Shown here: positions 35,965-44,848 of the stretch, in pieces
Layout of the letters: the number at the start of each line of letters is the position of its first letter
Numbering within the stretch: position 1 is the stretch's first letter
Assembly: GCF_014203795.1 (NCBI RefSeq)
Contig: NZ_JACHJU010000001.1
Span: 62,001 to 126,000 of the forward strand
Length of the DNA: 64,000 nt
Reading direction: 5' to 3'
DNA from: Streptosporangium album
Lineage (GTDB): Bacteria > Actinomycetota > Actinomycetes > Streptosporangiales > Streptosporangiaceae
The notes under the pieces: generated by a model
What the model was told of the DNA's origin: nothing
Database searches by the model: none
The model's input: only the letters and a program-made list of their open reading frames with translations
Made by a program: the position numbers and the translations under genes

Positions 35965-37170
35965 ATGATCAGCAAACTTAAGGGGCGAAGTCGCCGTCTG
36001 ACGGGTGCGCACGAGCTGCGTGTCTTCTACATGATCGGCACTATGGGCATAGGTGGCGCAGAAAGCCAGGTTGTACTGCGCGCCAAGGAACTACGCGCCC
36101 GTGGCGTTGACAGCCGCGTGCTGCTGCTCTTCGACGGCGGCCCCTTCGAAGCAGTTCTCCAGGATGCTGGAGTTCCCGTCGTACATCTGCGCTTCCGGAC
36201 TATCAGCACCGTGGGCTGGTGGCAAGCGCTCTTCTGCGGTATCGCGGCGTTCTGCCGTCTCGTACGCCTCCTACGCCAGGCCCGGCCTCACGTGCTTCAT
36301 GCTCACCTATTCCACTCTTATGCCATTGGTGTGCCGGCAGGCAGGTTAGCCGGCGTCCCTCTGGTGGTGGCGGGACGTCACACACCACTTATGATCATCG
36401 GTTGGGGCCGTCTGACTTCGCTCGTAGACAAGGCCGCCAACCATTTGGCCGATCACATCATTCCGGTTAGCCAGAGCATCGCGGACGAGCTCGCGAGCCG
36501 CTTCCATGTCCGCCACAAAATCAGTGTGATCCGCAACGGCCTCCCGCCCGTGGCGTTTCTTCCACAGAGCCCGGCCTCTCTGGAAACGAAGTCCCCCGTC
36601 GTGGTCTGTGTGAGTAGACTTCACTCTCTCAAGGGCCACTGCTACTTGCTCGACGCCACGGCGCTCCTCGAGCGCCGCGGACTGAGATGTACCGTTGTTC
36701 TGATTGGAGACGGACCAGAACGCGGCAATCTGGAGAAGCAAGCGGAGAGGCTCGGAATCGACGTTCGTTTTCTTGGTTTCCGAACCGACGTGGGCGCATG
36801 GCTGGCCCGCGCCGACATCATGGCCCATCCGACGCTGGCAGAGGCCCTTGGGAACTGCATCATGGAGGCGATGGCCGCCGGGCTCCCCACGGTGTCGACA
36901 AACGTTGGTGGTGTACCTGAGCTTCTCGGAGAGAACCGTGGGCTACTCGTGCCCCCAGCCGACGTCACCGCTCTGGCTGACGCGATCCAGCGACTGCTCA
37001 CCGACCACGTGCTCGCAAAACAACTGAGCGCTTCGGCACGGGCGTGGGCGGTGGACAACCTCACAAGCGAGAAGCTCGTCAATCGGTACCTGAGCACCTA
37101 CTCACGCCTCATGCACCAGAAGTTCACGACAGATCTGAACATACCGATCGGTCACCGTACCCAAGGCTAG
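35965..37170 (+). CDS. Family 4 glycosyltransferase
   Basis: 401 residues, GT-B fold. The N-terminal domain starts RVFYMIGTMGIGGAESQVVLRAKELRARG, with the glycine loop that binds the acceptor or phosphate. The C-terminal domain has VVCVSRLHSLKGHCYLLDA, VVLIGDGPERGNLEKQAERLGIDVRFLGFRTD, and the EX7E donor-binding motif region TLAEALGNCIMEAMAAGLPTVSTNVGGVPELL. It is a retaining transferase that probably adds a hexose to a lipid-linked intermediate at the cytoplasmic face; donor unknown. It is clearly paralogous to the gene at 38728, suggesting tandem duplication with the methyltransferase between. It starts just right of the IS701 remnant. Confidence 0.9.
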   Translation: MISKLKGRSRRLTGAHELRVFYMIGTMGIGGAESQVVLRAKELRARGVDSRVLLLFDGGPFEAVLQDAGVPVVHLRFRTISTVGWWQALFCGIAAFCRLVRLLRQARPHVLHAHLFHSYAIGVPAGRLAGVPLVVAGRHTPLMIIGWGRLTSLVDKAANHLADHIIPVSQSIADELASRFHVRHKISVIRNGLPPVAFLPQSPASLETKSPVVVCVSRLHSLKGHCYLLDATALLERRGLRCTVVLIGDGPERGNLEKQAERLGIDVRFLGFRTDVGAWLARADIMAHPTLAEALGNCIMEAMAAGLPTVSTNVGGVPELLGENRGLLVPPADVTALADAIQRLLTDHVLAKQLSASARAWAVDNLTSEKLVNRYLSTYSRLMHQKFTTDLNIPIGHRTQG

Positions 37171-37545
37171 GTGAGAGCGGGTCCGCTTCTCCGCCTTCAT
37201 CCAGAGATCACGAGCGCGGTGACGATCCGTCAGGACGTCGGCCAGAGCATCTGAAATCACCTGGCGAGATGACGACCTCCGCCTCGCGAAGGAATTCGGG
37301 AATGCCGCACCCGGCCCCTAAAGAGCTCAGGAGCACCGTCAACGCCTCCTCCGTAGCCCTTGCATCCAAAATTTCTTCACATTTTCCTTTACGAGAGACG
37401 GAACCCGGCGTCTTTTTCAACGATCCGCATCGGGACACACCCTTCCGTATGCTCGTGTCCGTGCAGTCACGTTCCGTAACATGTCTCAGTAGCCCGGGGC
37501 CAGCCAACGTGGCCGTCCTTGTTGTCTCGCTGGATAGGTAATCGA
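37171..37545. other. Intergenic region
   Basis: About 375 bp with AT-rich patches near 37370-37390 but no recognisable gene. Its last ~50 bp are shared with the methyltransferase relic at 23050-23093, so the start-proximal leader was part of the duplicated unit. Confidence 0.4.
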
Positions 37546-38529
37546 ATGACTCTCTCCAAACGCGTAGACGGTGGCACGGACGCCGAGACCGCCTGGTGGT
37601 CCGCGCTGCGCTGCCCTCACTGTCGTGGTCCACTCCGCACCGCAACCGAGCTTCGGTGCGATGCATGCTCGACCGTTTATCCCATCGACAATGGAATTCC
37701 ACGATTCGTTCCCCGGGACAACTATGCGAAGGGGTTCGGATATCAGTGGAACCGGCATCGACTGACTCAACTCGACTCGCATTCCGGCTTGCCGATCTCA
37801 CGTAATCGATTGATGAACGCGAGCGGCTGGTCGGCCGCCGATCTGAAGGAAAAGACCGTGCTCGAATGCGGCAGCGGCGCGGGGCGGTTCACTGAAGTAC
37901 TGTGCGAAACCAGCGCCGAGGTGACGTCGGTCGACATCTCAAGCGCCGTGCACGCCAACGCCGCCTCGAACGGCCACTTTCCCAATCTGAGGATTGTTCA
38001 GGCCAGTATCTACGAATTGCCGTTTCCAGAGGAGTCGTTCGACTTCTTGTTCTGTTGCGGAGTGATCCAGCACACGCCGGATGTCGAAAAGACATTCAAG
38101 ACCCTGTTCCGTTACCTACGGCCCGGAGGCCGGTTCTGCATCGACGTGTACGCGGCGATCATCGCCTACACGCATCCTCGGCAGTTGCTGCGCCCGATCG
38201 CCAAACACGTGCCTCCCGCCAAGCTCTACGCTCTCGTGGAGAAGACTGTGCCGAGGCTGCTCCCCCTGTCCATGAGGCTCGGCGCCGTTCCAGGGGTGGG
38301 ACAGTGTCTGGCGCGTCTGGTTCCGGTGGCGAATCACGGCTATTTGGGTTTGACGGACAAGGAAATCGCCCGGAACTGGTCGGTGCTGGACACCTTCGAC
38401 TGGCTCTCGCCACGGCACGAGAAGCCGCAGCCTCGGCGACGCCTCGAGCGATGGACGCGAGAACTGGCCTTGCGTGAGGTTTCCATCGAGCGTCACCGCG
38501 GGTTGTACGTGATCCGCGGTATCAAATAA
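37546..38529 (+). CDS. Class I SAM-dependent methyltransferase with N-terminal zinc ribbon
   Basis: About 327 residues from ATG 37546. Residues ~22-55 have a Trm112/Zn-ribbon-like pair of CxxC motifs (CPHCRGPL and CDAC) followed by YPIDNGIPRFV. The SAM-binding motif I is VLECGSGAGRFTEVL, motif II VTSVDIS, and post-motif FDFLFCCGVIQHTPDVEKTFKTLFRYLRPGGRF. This architecture is common in O-antigen and EPS clusters, where such enzymes methylate sugar hydroxyls or carboxylates; substrate unknown. The start is chosen over the longer frame because the same AATCGAATGACTC context is conserved in the decayed copy at 23094. Confidence 0.87.
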   Translation: MTLSKRVDGGTDAETAWWSALRCPHCRGPLRTATELRCDACSTVYPIDNGIPRFVPRDNYAKGFGYQWNRHRLTQLDSHSGLPISRNRLMNASGWSAADLKEKTVLECGSGAGRFTEVLCETSAEVTSVDISSAVHANAASNGHFPNLRIVQASIYELPFPEESFDFLFCCGVIQHTPDVEKTFKTLFRYLRPGGRFCIDVYAAIIAYTHPRQLLRPIAKHVPPAKLYALVEKTVPRLLPLSMRLGAVPGVGQCLARLVPVANHGYLGLTDKEIARNWSVLDTFDWLSPRHEKPQPRRRLERWTRELALREVSIERHRGLYVIRGIK

Positions 38530-38727
38530 TCGGCCGGCTCCCGCTCGGCTCGACGCCGGACTCCCCATCCCCCTCAGGGTCGTATCCGTCAAAAAATCGG
38601 CTCGGCCAAGTCGTCATGCCTTCGCTCCATACGGCACCCTGATGGCGGCTCCGGCCAAGGATCGCGGATGCAAACCGTTTCAATCAGACTTTGGCGCTAA
38701 AGAACAGCCTCTGGAAGGGGTAACGTC

Positions 38728-39870
38728 GTGGCGGTCAGCGATAGATCCGGCCTTCGACGCGTCGTGCTTCTCATCCCACAGTTGGCACCGCTGGGAGGCA
38801 CCGAGGTACAGATCTCTTTGCTGGCCCGGGAGCTACGCGCGAGGAACATCGACACAAAGGTGATCGTCCTGAGGAGAGGCGGACGGCACACGGAGACTCT
38901 GCGCCCGGCGGGGATCGAGGTATGCCACCTCGGCTTCGTCCCCATCTCGTTGGGACCATTGGCTCTAGCTCGCAACCTGTACGCCTGCGTCTCCCTGCTA
39001 CGCCTGTTGCGACGTCTGAAGCCTCAGGTGCTGCATGCGTTTCTCTACTTCGGTTACGTCGTCGGCCCGCCCGCCGCCCGGTTGGCACGGGTTCCGATCG
39101 TGGTCGCCGGCCGACGCAGTCAGAGCTTCTTCAAGAAGAACCGCAGGTGGGTACTGGCTTTGGAGAGGGCCGCGACCCGCATCACCGACCATGTGATCGC
39201 GAACGCCGTCGCCGTTGCGGAGGACGCCCGCGCAGTCGAGCGTATGCCGGCGCACAAACTGAGTGTGATCTACAACGGCCTCCCGGAGCCGGCATTCGAT
39301 CCGGCCAAGCCGGAGAATATCGACACCTCTCTCCCGGTGGTTCTTTGCGTGGCCAATCTCCTGAGGGTCAAGGGACACCGTTTCCTGATCGAGGCCGCTG
39401 CGATGCTCTCCCGGCAGGGACGCGCATGCACGGTGGTACTTATCGGCGAAGGCCCTGAACGTAGTCACCTCCAGACGCAGGCGACCGCGCTCGGCGTCGA
39501 CGTCCGCTTTCTCGGATTCCGTACGGACACGGCCGGCTTCCTGGCCCGCGCCGACATCGTGGTCCTTCCCTCACTGTCCGAGGGGTTGAGCAACGCGGTC
39601 ATGGAGGCGATGGCCGCGGGCCGACCGATCGTCGCCACCTCGGTAGGCGGTATGCCCGAACTTCTCGAGGACCGTGGCATCCTCATCCCCGCCTCCAGCC
39701 CTTCGGCTCTGGCCGAGGGGATAGTCCGTCTCCTCGACGATCCAGAGCTCGCCACTGCGCTGGGAGCCGCAGCACGTGCCTGGGCACGTAAGAACCTCGA
39801 CGTGGCCGTCATGGCCGAGCAGCACATCAACCTGTATCACCGACTTCTGGAGGCCCGATGTGCGGGATAG
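38728..39870 (+). CDS. Family 4 glycosyltransferase
   Basis: 380 residues from GTG 38728, preceded by GGAAGGGG. GT-B fold: RVVLLIPQLAPLGGTEVQISLLARELRARNI at the N-terminus. The donor domain contains VVLCVANLLRVKGHRFLIEAAAML, VVLIGEGPERSHL, ARADIVVLPSLSEGLSNAVMEAMAAGRPIVATSVGGMPELL. It closely resembles the product of 35965 throughout the C-terminal half, so the two probably add related sugars in sequence. The last 13 nt overlap the start of the asparagine-synthase gene, so the two are translated together. Confidence 0.9.
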   Translation: MAVSDRSGLRRVVLLIPQLAPLGGTEVQISLLARELRARNIDTKVIVLRRGGRHTETLRPAGIEVCHLGFVPISLGPLALARNLYACVSLLRLLRRLKPQVLHAFLYFGYVVGPPAARLARVPIVVAGRRSQSFFKKNRRWVLALERAATRITDHVIANAVAVAEDARAVERMPAHKLSVIYNGLPEPAFDPAKPENIDTSLPVVLCVANLLRVKGHRFLIEAAAMLSRQGRACTVVLIGEGPERSHLQTQATALGVDVRFLGFRTDTAGFLARADIVVLPSLSEGLSNAVMEAMAAGRPIVATSVGGMPELLEDRGILIPASSPSALAEGIVRLLDDPELATALGAAARAWARKNLDVAVMAEQHINLYHRLLEARCAG

Positions 39871-41774
39871 CCGGAATGGCTTCGATGTCGCATCCGGACC
39901 CCGGACTCGTCCGTCGCATGTGCGACGTGCTGGTGCACCGAGGACCCGACGGTGCGGGCTTCCACAGTGACGAACACGCGGCACTCGGCATGCGCCGACT
40001 GGCGATCATCGATGTGGCGACCGGCGACCAACCCGTCTACAGCGAAGACGACCGGATCGTGGCCGTGTTCAACGGCGAGATCTACAACTTCCCCGAGCTC
40101 CGCGACATCCTGATCGCCAAAGGGCACCGTTTGCGTACCGCGGGAGACTCCGAGTGCATCGTGCATCTCTACGAGGAGTTCGGCGTAGATCTAGTTCATC
40201 AACTCCGGGGGATGTTCGCCTTTGCCATCTGGGACCAGGATCGCCAGCGTCTGGTTCTGGCCAGGGACAGAGTGGGCAAGAAACCGCTCTACTGGCGATC
40301 TGATCACTCCTCGATCCAGTTCGCATCCGAATTGAAGTCCCTTGCGCAGGACCCCGGCATGGACCGCGAGATCGACCCTGTCGCCCTGCACCACTACTTG
40401 ACATACCTGTACGTCCCCGCACCGCGGTCCATCTACCAGGGCGTACACAAACTCCCTCCCGGTCACGTGCTCATCTGGGAACACGGCAGGATCACGGTCA
40501 ACCGCTACTGGCGACTGAACCGCATCCCCCGGGCCGTGGTAGACCAACGGGCGGAGGAAGAGCGGCTGCGTGAGCTCCTCCTGGAGGCAACGCGGATCCG
40601 CATGATGAGCGAGCGCCCGCTCGGAGCATTCTTGTCCGGCGGCGTGGACTCCTCCGCCGTTGTCGCCGCCATGGCGATGCAGAGCAGCGAGCCGGTCAAG
40701 ACGTTCAGCATCGGCTTCGAGGACAGCCGGTACGACGAACGACACAAAGCGCGGATGGTTGCCGACCGGTATTCCACCGATCATCATGAGCTCGTCGTGA
40801 CATCGAACCTTCTCGACATCCTGCCGCGCCTCGCGTGGCACTTCGACGAGCCGTTCGCCGACTCCTCGGCGATTCCAAGTTTCTACCTGGCTCAGCTGAG
40901 CCGACAGCATGTCACCGTCGCGCTCAACGGAGACGGCGGAGATGAGTGTTTCGGTGGCTACCAGCGCTATGCGCTGATGGACCAAACCCGCAGGATTCCG
41001 GTCATACCCCAACCCTTCGCGGCAATGCTCGCGCACACCGGCACCCTCATAAGCGAGCGGAGCGCCTCCGGATCCTTGTCCCAGAAGCTAGGCCGGATGA
41101 TGGGGTTCGCCGCGGCGCATCCATCACAACGCTATGCCCGTCTGATCTCCTACTTCACGCCGGAACAGAAATCTGAGATTTACAGCGACCCACTCCGGGA
41201 CCTGCTGGCGGAGGTGGACAGCTACCGCCTGCTTGAGGAGGTCTTCCGAGGTTCGTCGGCGGAAACCGATGTCGGCCGAGTTCTGGACGTCGACACGCTC
41301 ACATACCTTCCGGGTGACCTGCTGGTCAAGATCGACATCACGACGATGGCCAACTCTCTGGAGGCCCGCTCGCCGTTCCTGGACCACCACATAATGGAGT
41401 GGGCGGCGGCCCTTCCCAGCGCACTCCATGTCCGCCACGGCCGGACCAAACTATTGCTCAAACGAGCAGTGGCGCCCTGGTTGCCGCAACAGCTGCTGCG
41501 CTATCCCAAGCAGGGGTTCGGTGTGCCGCTTGCCACCTGGCTCCGCGGTGAACTGCGGGAGCTGGCCTACGACCTGCTCATCGACGACACCGCTCGCAAC
41601 AGGGGCCTGTTCCGGCCGGCGGCGATCCAGGAACTGCTCCGGCAGCACATCGACGGCGTCGACCATAGCGTCCGGCTGTGGGCTCTGCTGCAGTTCGAGC
41701 TCTGGCATCGAACGCATGCCACACCTGGCACGCGGAGCCAAGACGAGGTCCGATGCTCCATCCCGCAGACCTGA
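39858..41774 (+). CDS. asnB: Asparagine synthase (glutamine-hydrolysing)-like amidotransferase
   Basis: 638 residues. The N-terminal class II glutaminase domain has nucleophile Cys2 (MCGIAGMAS), RGPDGAGF, FNGEIYNF and AGDSECIVHLYEE. The synthetase domain has the ATP-binding PP-loop AFLSGGVDSSAVVAAMA, then LNGDGGDECFGGYQRYA and SPFLDHHIMEWAAALP. All key residues look present. AsnB-like proteins within EPS or antigen clusters often amidate a sugar carboxylate or another precursor rather than making asparagine; the nearby uronic-acid-forming dehydrogenase at 4744 would fit a uronamide, but that is inference. It is translationally coupled to the GT4 gene upstream. Confidence 0.9.
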   Translation: MCGIAGMASMSHPDPGLVRRMCDVLVHRGPDGAGFHSDEHAALGMRRLAIIDVATGDQPVYSEDDRIVAVFNGEIYNFPELRDILIAKGHRLRTAGDSECIVHLYEEFGVDLVHQLRGMFAFAIWDQDRQRLVLARDRVGKKPLYWRSDHSSIQFASELKSLAQDPGMDREIDPVALHHYLTYLYVPAPRSIYQGVHKLPPGHVLIWEHGRITVNRYWRLNRIPRAVVDQRAEEERLRELLLEATRIRMMSERPLGAFLSGGVDSSAVVAAMAMQSSEPVKTFSIGFEDSRYDERHKARMVADRYSTDHHELVVTSNLLDILPRLAWHFDEPFADSSAIPSFYLAQLSRQHVTVALNGDGGDECFGGYQRYALMDQTRRIPVIPQPFAAMLAHTGTLISERSASGSLSQKLGRMMGFAAAHPSQRYARLISYFTPEQKSEIYSDPLRDLLAEVDSYRLLEEVFRGSSAETDVGRVLDVDTLTYLPGDLLVKIDITTMANSLEARSPFLDHHIMEWAAALPSALHVRHGRTKLLLKRAVAPWLPQQLLRYPKQGFGVPLATWLRGELRELAYDLLIDDTARNRGLFRPAAIQELLRQHIDGVDHSVRLWALLQFELWHRTHATPGTRSQDEVRCSIPQT

Positions 41775-41984
41775 GTTCATTCCTCTCGACATGGTGGCCC
41801 AGGCCATTGGAAGCCATTTGGTAACGGTAGGGGTGCAGTGACGGGCGTGCTCACCGCACGGGCCGTTCAGCCCGAGGGCGAGGGACCTACAGCGTCGTCG
41901 TGTGCTGAGTGATGTCCATCGTTCTCCTTTCATTTTTCTCGTTCGGTCGCTCCGTCCACATCCCAGGGCATCGGCAAAGTCGTA

Positions 41985-42204
41985 ACGGTTCGCCGGTCCG
42001 GGCGCCCACCTGATCGAGAACGGCTTGTGGCAGGTCGGCGGTATGATCGCCGGCCTCCCGGAAGTTGCCGGCCCCGACCGGAACGCAGATCACCGCGATC
42101 ACCAACAGCCCGTTTGGGCCATGCCTTACACCCCGCACCGCCCGTGGGTCGTCTACCTGGGCCGGCATCTCCAACGCCCCGGGGATCTCCTCCCCGCCGG
42201 GCAT
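41985..42204 (-). pseudogene. ISAs1-type transposase, N-terminal relic
   Basis: The minus-strand frame reads VDDPRAVRGVRHGPNGLLVIAVICVPVGAG...GDHTADLPQAVLDQVGARTGE, matching the N-terminal block of ISAs1 transposases (DPRGRRGVRHAFVSILAIAVAAVLGGA in the copy at 25875). Nothing of the catalytic domain remains. The other ~250 bp of 41775-42304 show no gene. Confidence 0.6.
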
Positions 42205-42304
42205 GACACGACCGGCGGATCAAGGTGGGAGACCAACAACGATGGCCTCTTGCTGGGGGAACGGAAGCTCAGGAACTCCCATTTCTCTTGATGATGGGTC
42301 GTCC

Positions 42305-43651
42305 TCATACGCTCAGGCGCCCGCCCTCGCCATGATCATGCAACTTTGCCGATGCCCCGGCTGCAACCCTGCGCATTCGGGTAATTCCCGAGAGGACGGA
42401 ACGTAGATCGGATATCTGGGGGAGCATCTCCCGTGCACGGATTTTGGAGACGCGGATGAACCAGGTGATTTCGACCGCGACCATCGCTGTATAGGAAGCC
42501 GATGAGGCCAGACCCGCTCCGACAGCTCCCCAGTGGGGAATCAGTACCGCGTTCAATGCGAGGTTCACGATGAGGGCGGCAATTGCGATGGTCGTCATGG
42601 TCATAGGGCGTGCCAGGCGGATCAGGTACTGCTCCACCACACGGAGCGGTGCTAGGGCGAGCGAGCCGATCGCGAGAGCGAGCAGCGGCGCCACACTACC
42701 GGCGTAGACGGAACCATAGACCAGCGGGACCAATACAGGAGAGGTGACTATCAACGCAATGATTACGATCGCCGAGAACATCAGGTTGAACCGGAGGGCG
42801 CGAACGGTGGTGTTACCGGCGTCGCGGTCATTCTCTACGGTCTGACCCGGAAGACAGACCTGTCTAACCGCCTCGGTCGGCACCTGCGTGAGAGACAGGA
42901 TCGACACCGCCACGGTGTACAGGCCGACCTCGGATGGCGAGGCAAGAGCGTTTAACAGCAGGACGTCTGCGGTCATGTGCAGATATAAAGCAACCCGGCC
43001 TATGTGATAACGGCCTGATAGAGCGAGTTGCCGCCGGGCGAGCGCAGCGTCTCCACACAAGGCTGAGTGGCGGAGTACGTAGAGAAAGAGCAGGAAGGGA
43101 GCGACCGTGGAGATCGCCCAGCAGACGATCACAACGGTGACGGTGAGAGAGTCGGTGACGGTGAAAACCAGTATCGGCAGGAACTGGACCAGCCCCGTCA
43201 AGACCCCGGCTCCGTTGACCAGACGTGTGCGGGACTGAAGGAGCAAGATCCCTTGGAGATTGGTCCATGCGATGCCGAAAGGCACCGGAAGCATGGCAAT
43301 GACTAGCAGGTAGGGCGCTGGCAGGGGGACGAACAGCGCTGTGGCAATGAAGGTGACCGAGGCGGATACGACCCCCAGAATCAGACCGAGAAGCAGTCCG
43401 TTACCCATCAGGAAGTGGCGCCGGGAAGCATCTGGCCACAGGGCGATCTGTGACCGGTCAAGGGAGAGCTGTCCTATGGTCATCGCGATCAAAGCCGCAG
43501 TGGTGATGACGGCGTAGATACCCCGACTCTCCGGCTGCAAGGTCCGTGCAATGAGGATGCCCGTCCCTGTCGCCAGCACGAGCCGGAGCGTGTTGCTCGC
43601 CATCGTCTGCACGGTCTTGCGGAGAGGGGTTGCTACTACTGACGGAGGCAT
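42305..43651 (-). CDS. Polysaccharide (O-antigen) flippase, Wzx-like
   Basis: About 448 residues from ATG 43651 (GAGG 5 nt upstream). It contains some 12 membrane helices in the MOP/MVF pattern, beginning TMASNTLRLVLATGTGILIARTLQPESRGIYAVITTAALIA, with a conserved arginine after helix 1 as in polysaccharide transporters. Other segments are LSGRYHIGRVALYLHMTADVLLLNALASPSEVGLYTVAVSI and VVEQYLIRLARPMTMTTIAIAALIVNLALNAVLIPHWGAVGAGLASS. It is expected to flip undecaprenyl-diphosphate-linked repeat units across the membrane. With the Wzy-like protein at 48053 and the Wzz/BY-kinase at 53889 it completes a Wzx/Wzy-type assembly route. Confidence 0.87.
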   Translation of the reverse strand: MPPSVVATPLRKTVQTMASNTLRLVLATGTGILIARTLQPESRGIYAVITTAALIAMTIGQLSLDRSQIALWPDASRRHFLMGNGLLLGLILGVVSASVTFIATALFVPLPAPYLLVIAMLPVPFGIAWTNLQGILLLQSRTRLVNGAGVLTGLVQFLPILVFTVTDSLTVTVVIVCWAISTVAPFLLFLYVLRHSALCGDAALARRQLALSGRYHIGRVALYLHMTADVLLLNALASPSEVGLYTVAVSILSLTQVPTEAVRQVCLPGQTVENDRDAGNTTVRALRFNLMFSAIVIIALIVTSPVLVPLVYGSVYAGSVAPLLALAIGSLALAPLRVVEQYLIRLARPMTMTTIAIAALIVNLALNAVLIPHWGAVGAGLASSASYTAMVAVEITWFIRVSKIRAREMLPQISDLRSVLSGITRMRRVAAGASAKLHDHGEGGRLSV

Positions 43652-44194
43652 CCAACCTCGATCACGGCGGCATCGGACGTATGCGCGGCGCGGCACGCCG
43701 AACCAGCGATGGGGCCTTTTCGGTGCATGAGAGTCCTTCCGATGAAATACTTAAAGTCACTGAATCCTACTGAGTGTGTTGTCGTCCAGCGCTGTGCGCT
43801 ACTCGGAGGTGTGTCGTGCACGGTGCTGATCCGAAGATCAAAGCCATGGCGGCCATCGCCCGGGCGAACGCAGGCGATCGAGCTCTCCTAGGGAGGGGAC
43901 GCCCGCAGCGTTGATCGAGGCAGGACTCGCTGGGGTGTCATGCGTAGCGACGAGGGTCGGGTGTGTCGCCGAGGTCGTGCAGGACAAGGTCGCGGGGATG
44001 CCGGCCACCCCCGGTCCGAGAACCCTCGGCGCGCGGATGATGAGGTTGCCGGCAGATCGAAGGCTGTGAGAGCAGATGGGTGGTGCCGCTCAATACCGGG
44101 CACAGCGCCTGCCCGGTATTGACTGCTTCGTTGGGAAAATGCGGGATTTGCGAGAATTCCTGATGGTACGGAAAACGATGGGAGTGATTTCCAA
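43652..44194. other. Divergent intergenic region between the flippase and a methyltransferase
   Basis: About 540 bp with no supported gene. It holds the promoters for both flanking genes and an inverted repeat at 44091-44121. Confidence 0.45.
44091..44121. promoter_or_regulatory. Perfect 12-bp inverted repeat, operator or leader hairpin
   Basis: CAATACCGGGCA, a 7-nt spacer and TGCCCGGTATTG. It lies 74 nt upstream of the GTG at 44195 and is not followed by T residues, so an operator or 5'-UTR structure is more likely than a terminator. Confidence 0.55.
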
Positions 44195-44818
44195 GTGATC
44201 AAGCAACGCTTTGAGCATCAGCTTGAAATGGCAAGAAAGCACGGAGTTGGAAACGCGATGCTCGCGCTTTCTCGTAAGGCTTTCTTGTCTCCTCTGCTAT
44301 CAGCATACGGCGCGGACAAGTGGCATCTCAGAGGATTTCATACGACGAATTACAAGAAGATCGCGGTAGCTCTCTCCCGGGAGGTGTCAGGATCAGCCCG
44401 GGTGGTCGTCGAGGTCGGCTGCGGTCTGGGTGACATCGTAAGCAGAGTGAAGGCCTATCGAAAGTTCGGGTATGACGTTGATTCGGCGACGATTTCGTGC
44501 GCAAGGCTCCTAAGAAGACTGCGTCGTCCGGATACTTCTTACAGAGTGGGCAGTTTCGACTCCCTGGTTCACCTCGAGTTCGAGTCCATAGACCTGCTGA
44601 TCGCGATGGGCTGGCTCCACTATATGCCAGATGAATGGATTGAGGAGAACCTGCGTTCACTACTCACGAGCAAGCGGGTGCGGTACATCATGGTGGATGA
44701 ATTTCCTGGACAACGCGGCAGGATCGAAACGATGATGAAGACCTTCGGAACGCTCGTTAAGCAGGAGTTCGACTGGCAGGACGGGAAAGCCGTACTCCTG
44801 TTTCACTGCGACCGATGA
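44195..44818 (+). CDS. SAM-dependent methyltransferase-like protein
   Basis: A 207-residue protein with a class I motif VVVEVGCGLGDIVSRV (residues ~72-87), an acidic residue after the second strand (FGYDVDSATI), and IDLLIAMGWLHYMPDEWIEENLRSLL as the post-motif block. An N-terminal helical segment (RFEHQLEMARKHGVGNAMLAL) precedes it. The substrate is unknown but is likely a sugar or a glycan intermediate. It and the next gene are visibly lower in GC than most of the window, suggesting separate acquisition. GGGAG lies upstream of the GTG start. The next gene follows about 30 nt downstream. Confidence 0.75.
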   Translation: MIKQRFEHQLEMARKHGVGNAMLALSRKAFLSPLLSAYGADKWHLRGFHTTNYKKIAVALSREVSGSARVVVEVGCGLGDIVSRVKAYRKFGYDVDSATISCARLLRRLRRPDTSYRVGSFDSLVHLEFESIDLLIAMGWLHYMPDEWIEENLRSLLTSKRVRYIMVDEFPGQRGRIETMMKTFGTLVKQEFDWQDGKAVLLFHCDR

Positions 44819-44848
44819 CCCTGTGTTTTGAAGATATTGAAGAAACAC

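Noticed and set aside
44091-44121. Rho-independent terminator
   Set aside because: No T-run follows, and no gene ends just upstream; the site lies in a divergent promoter region.
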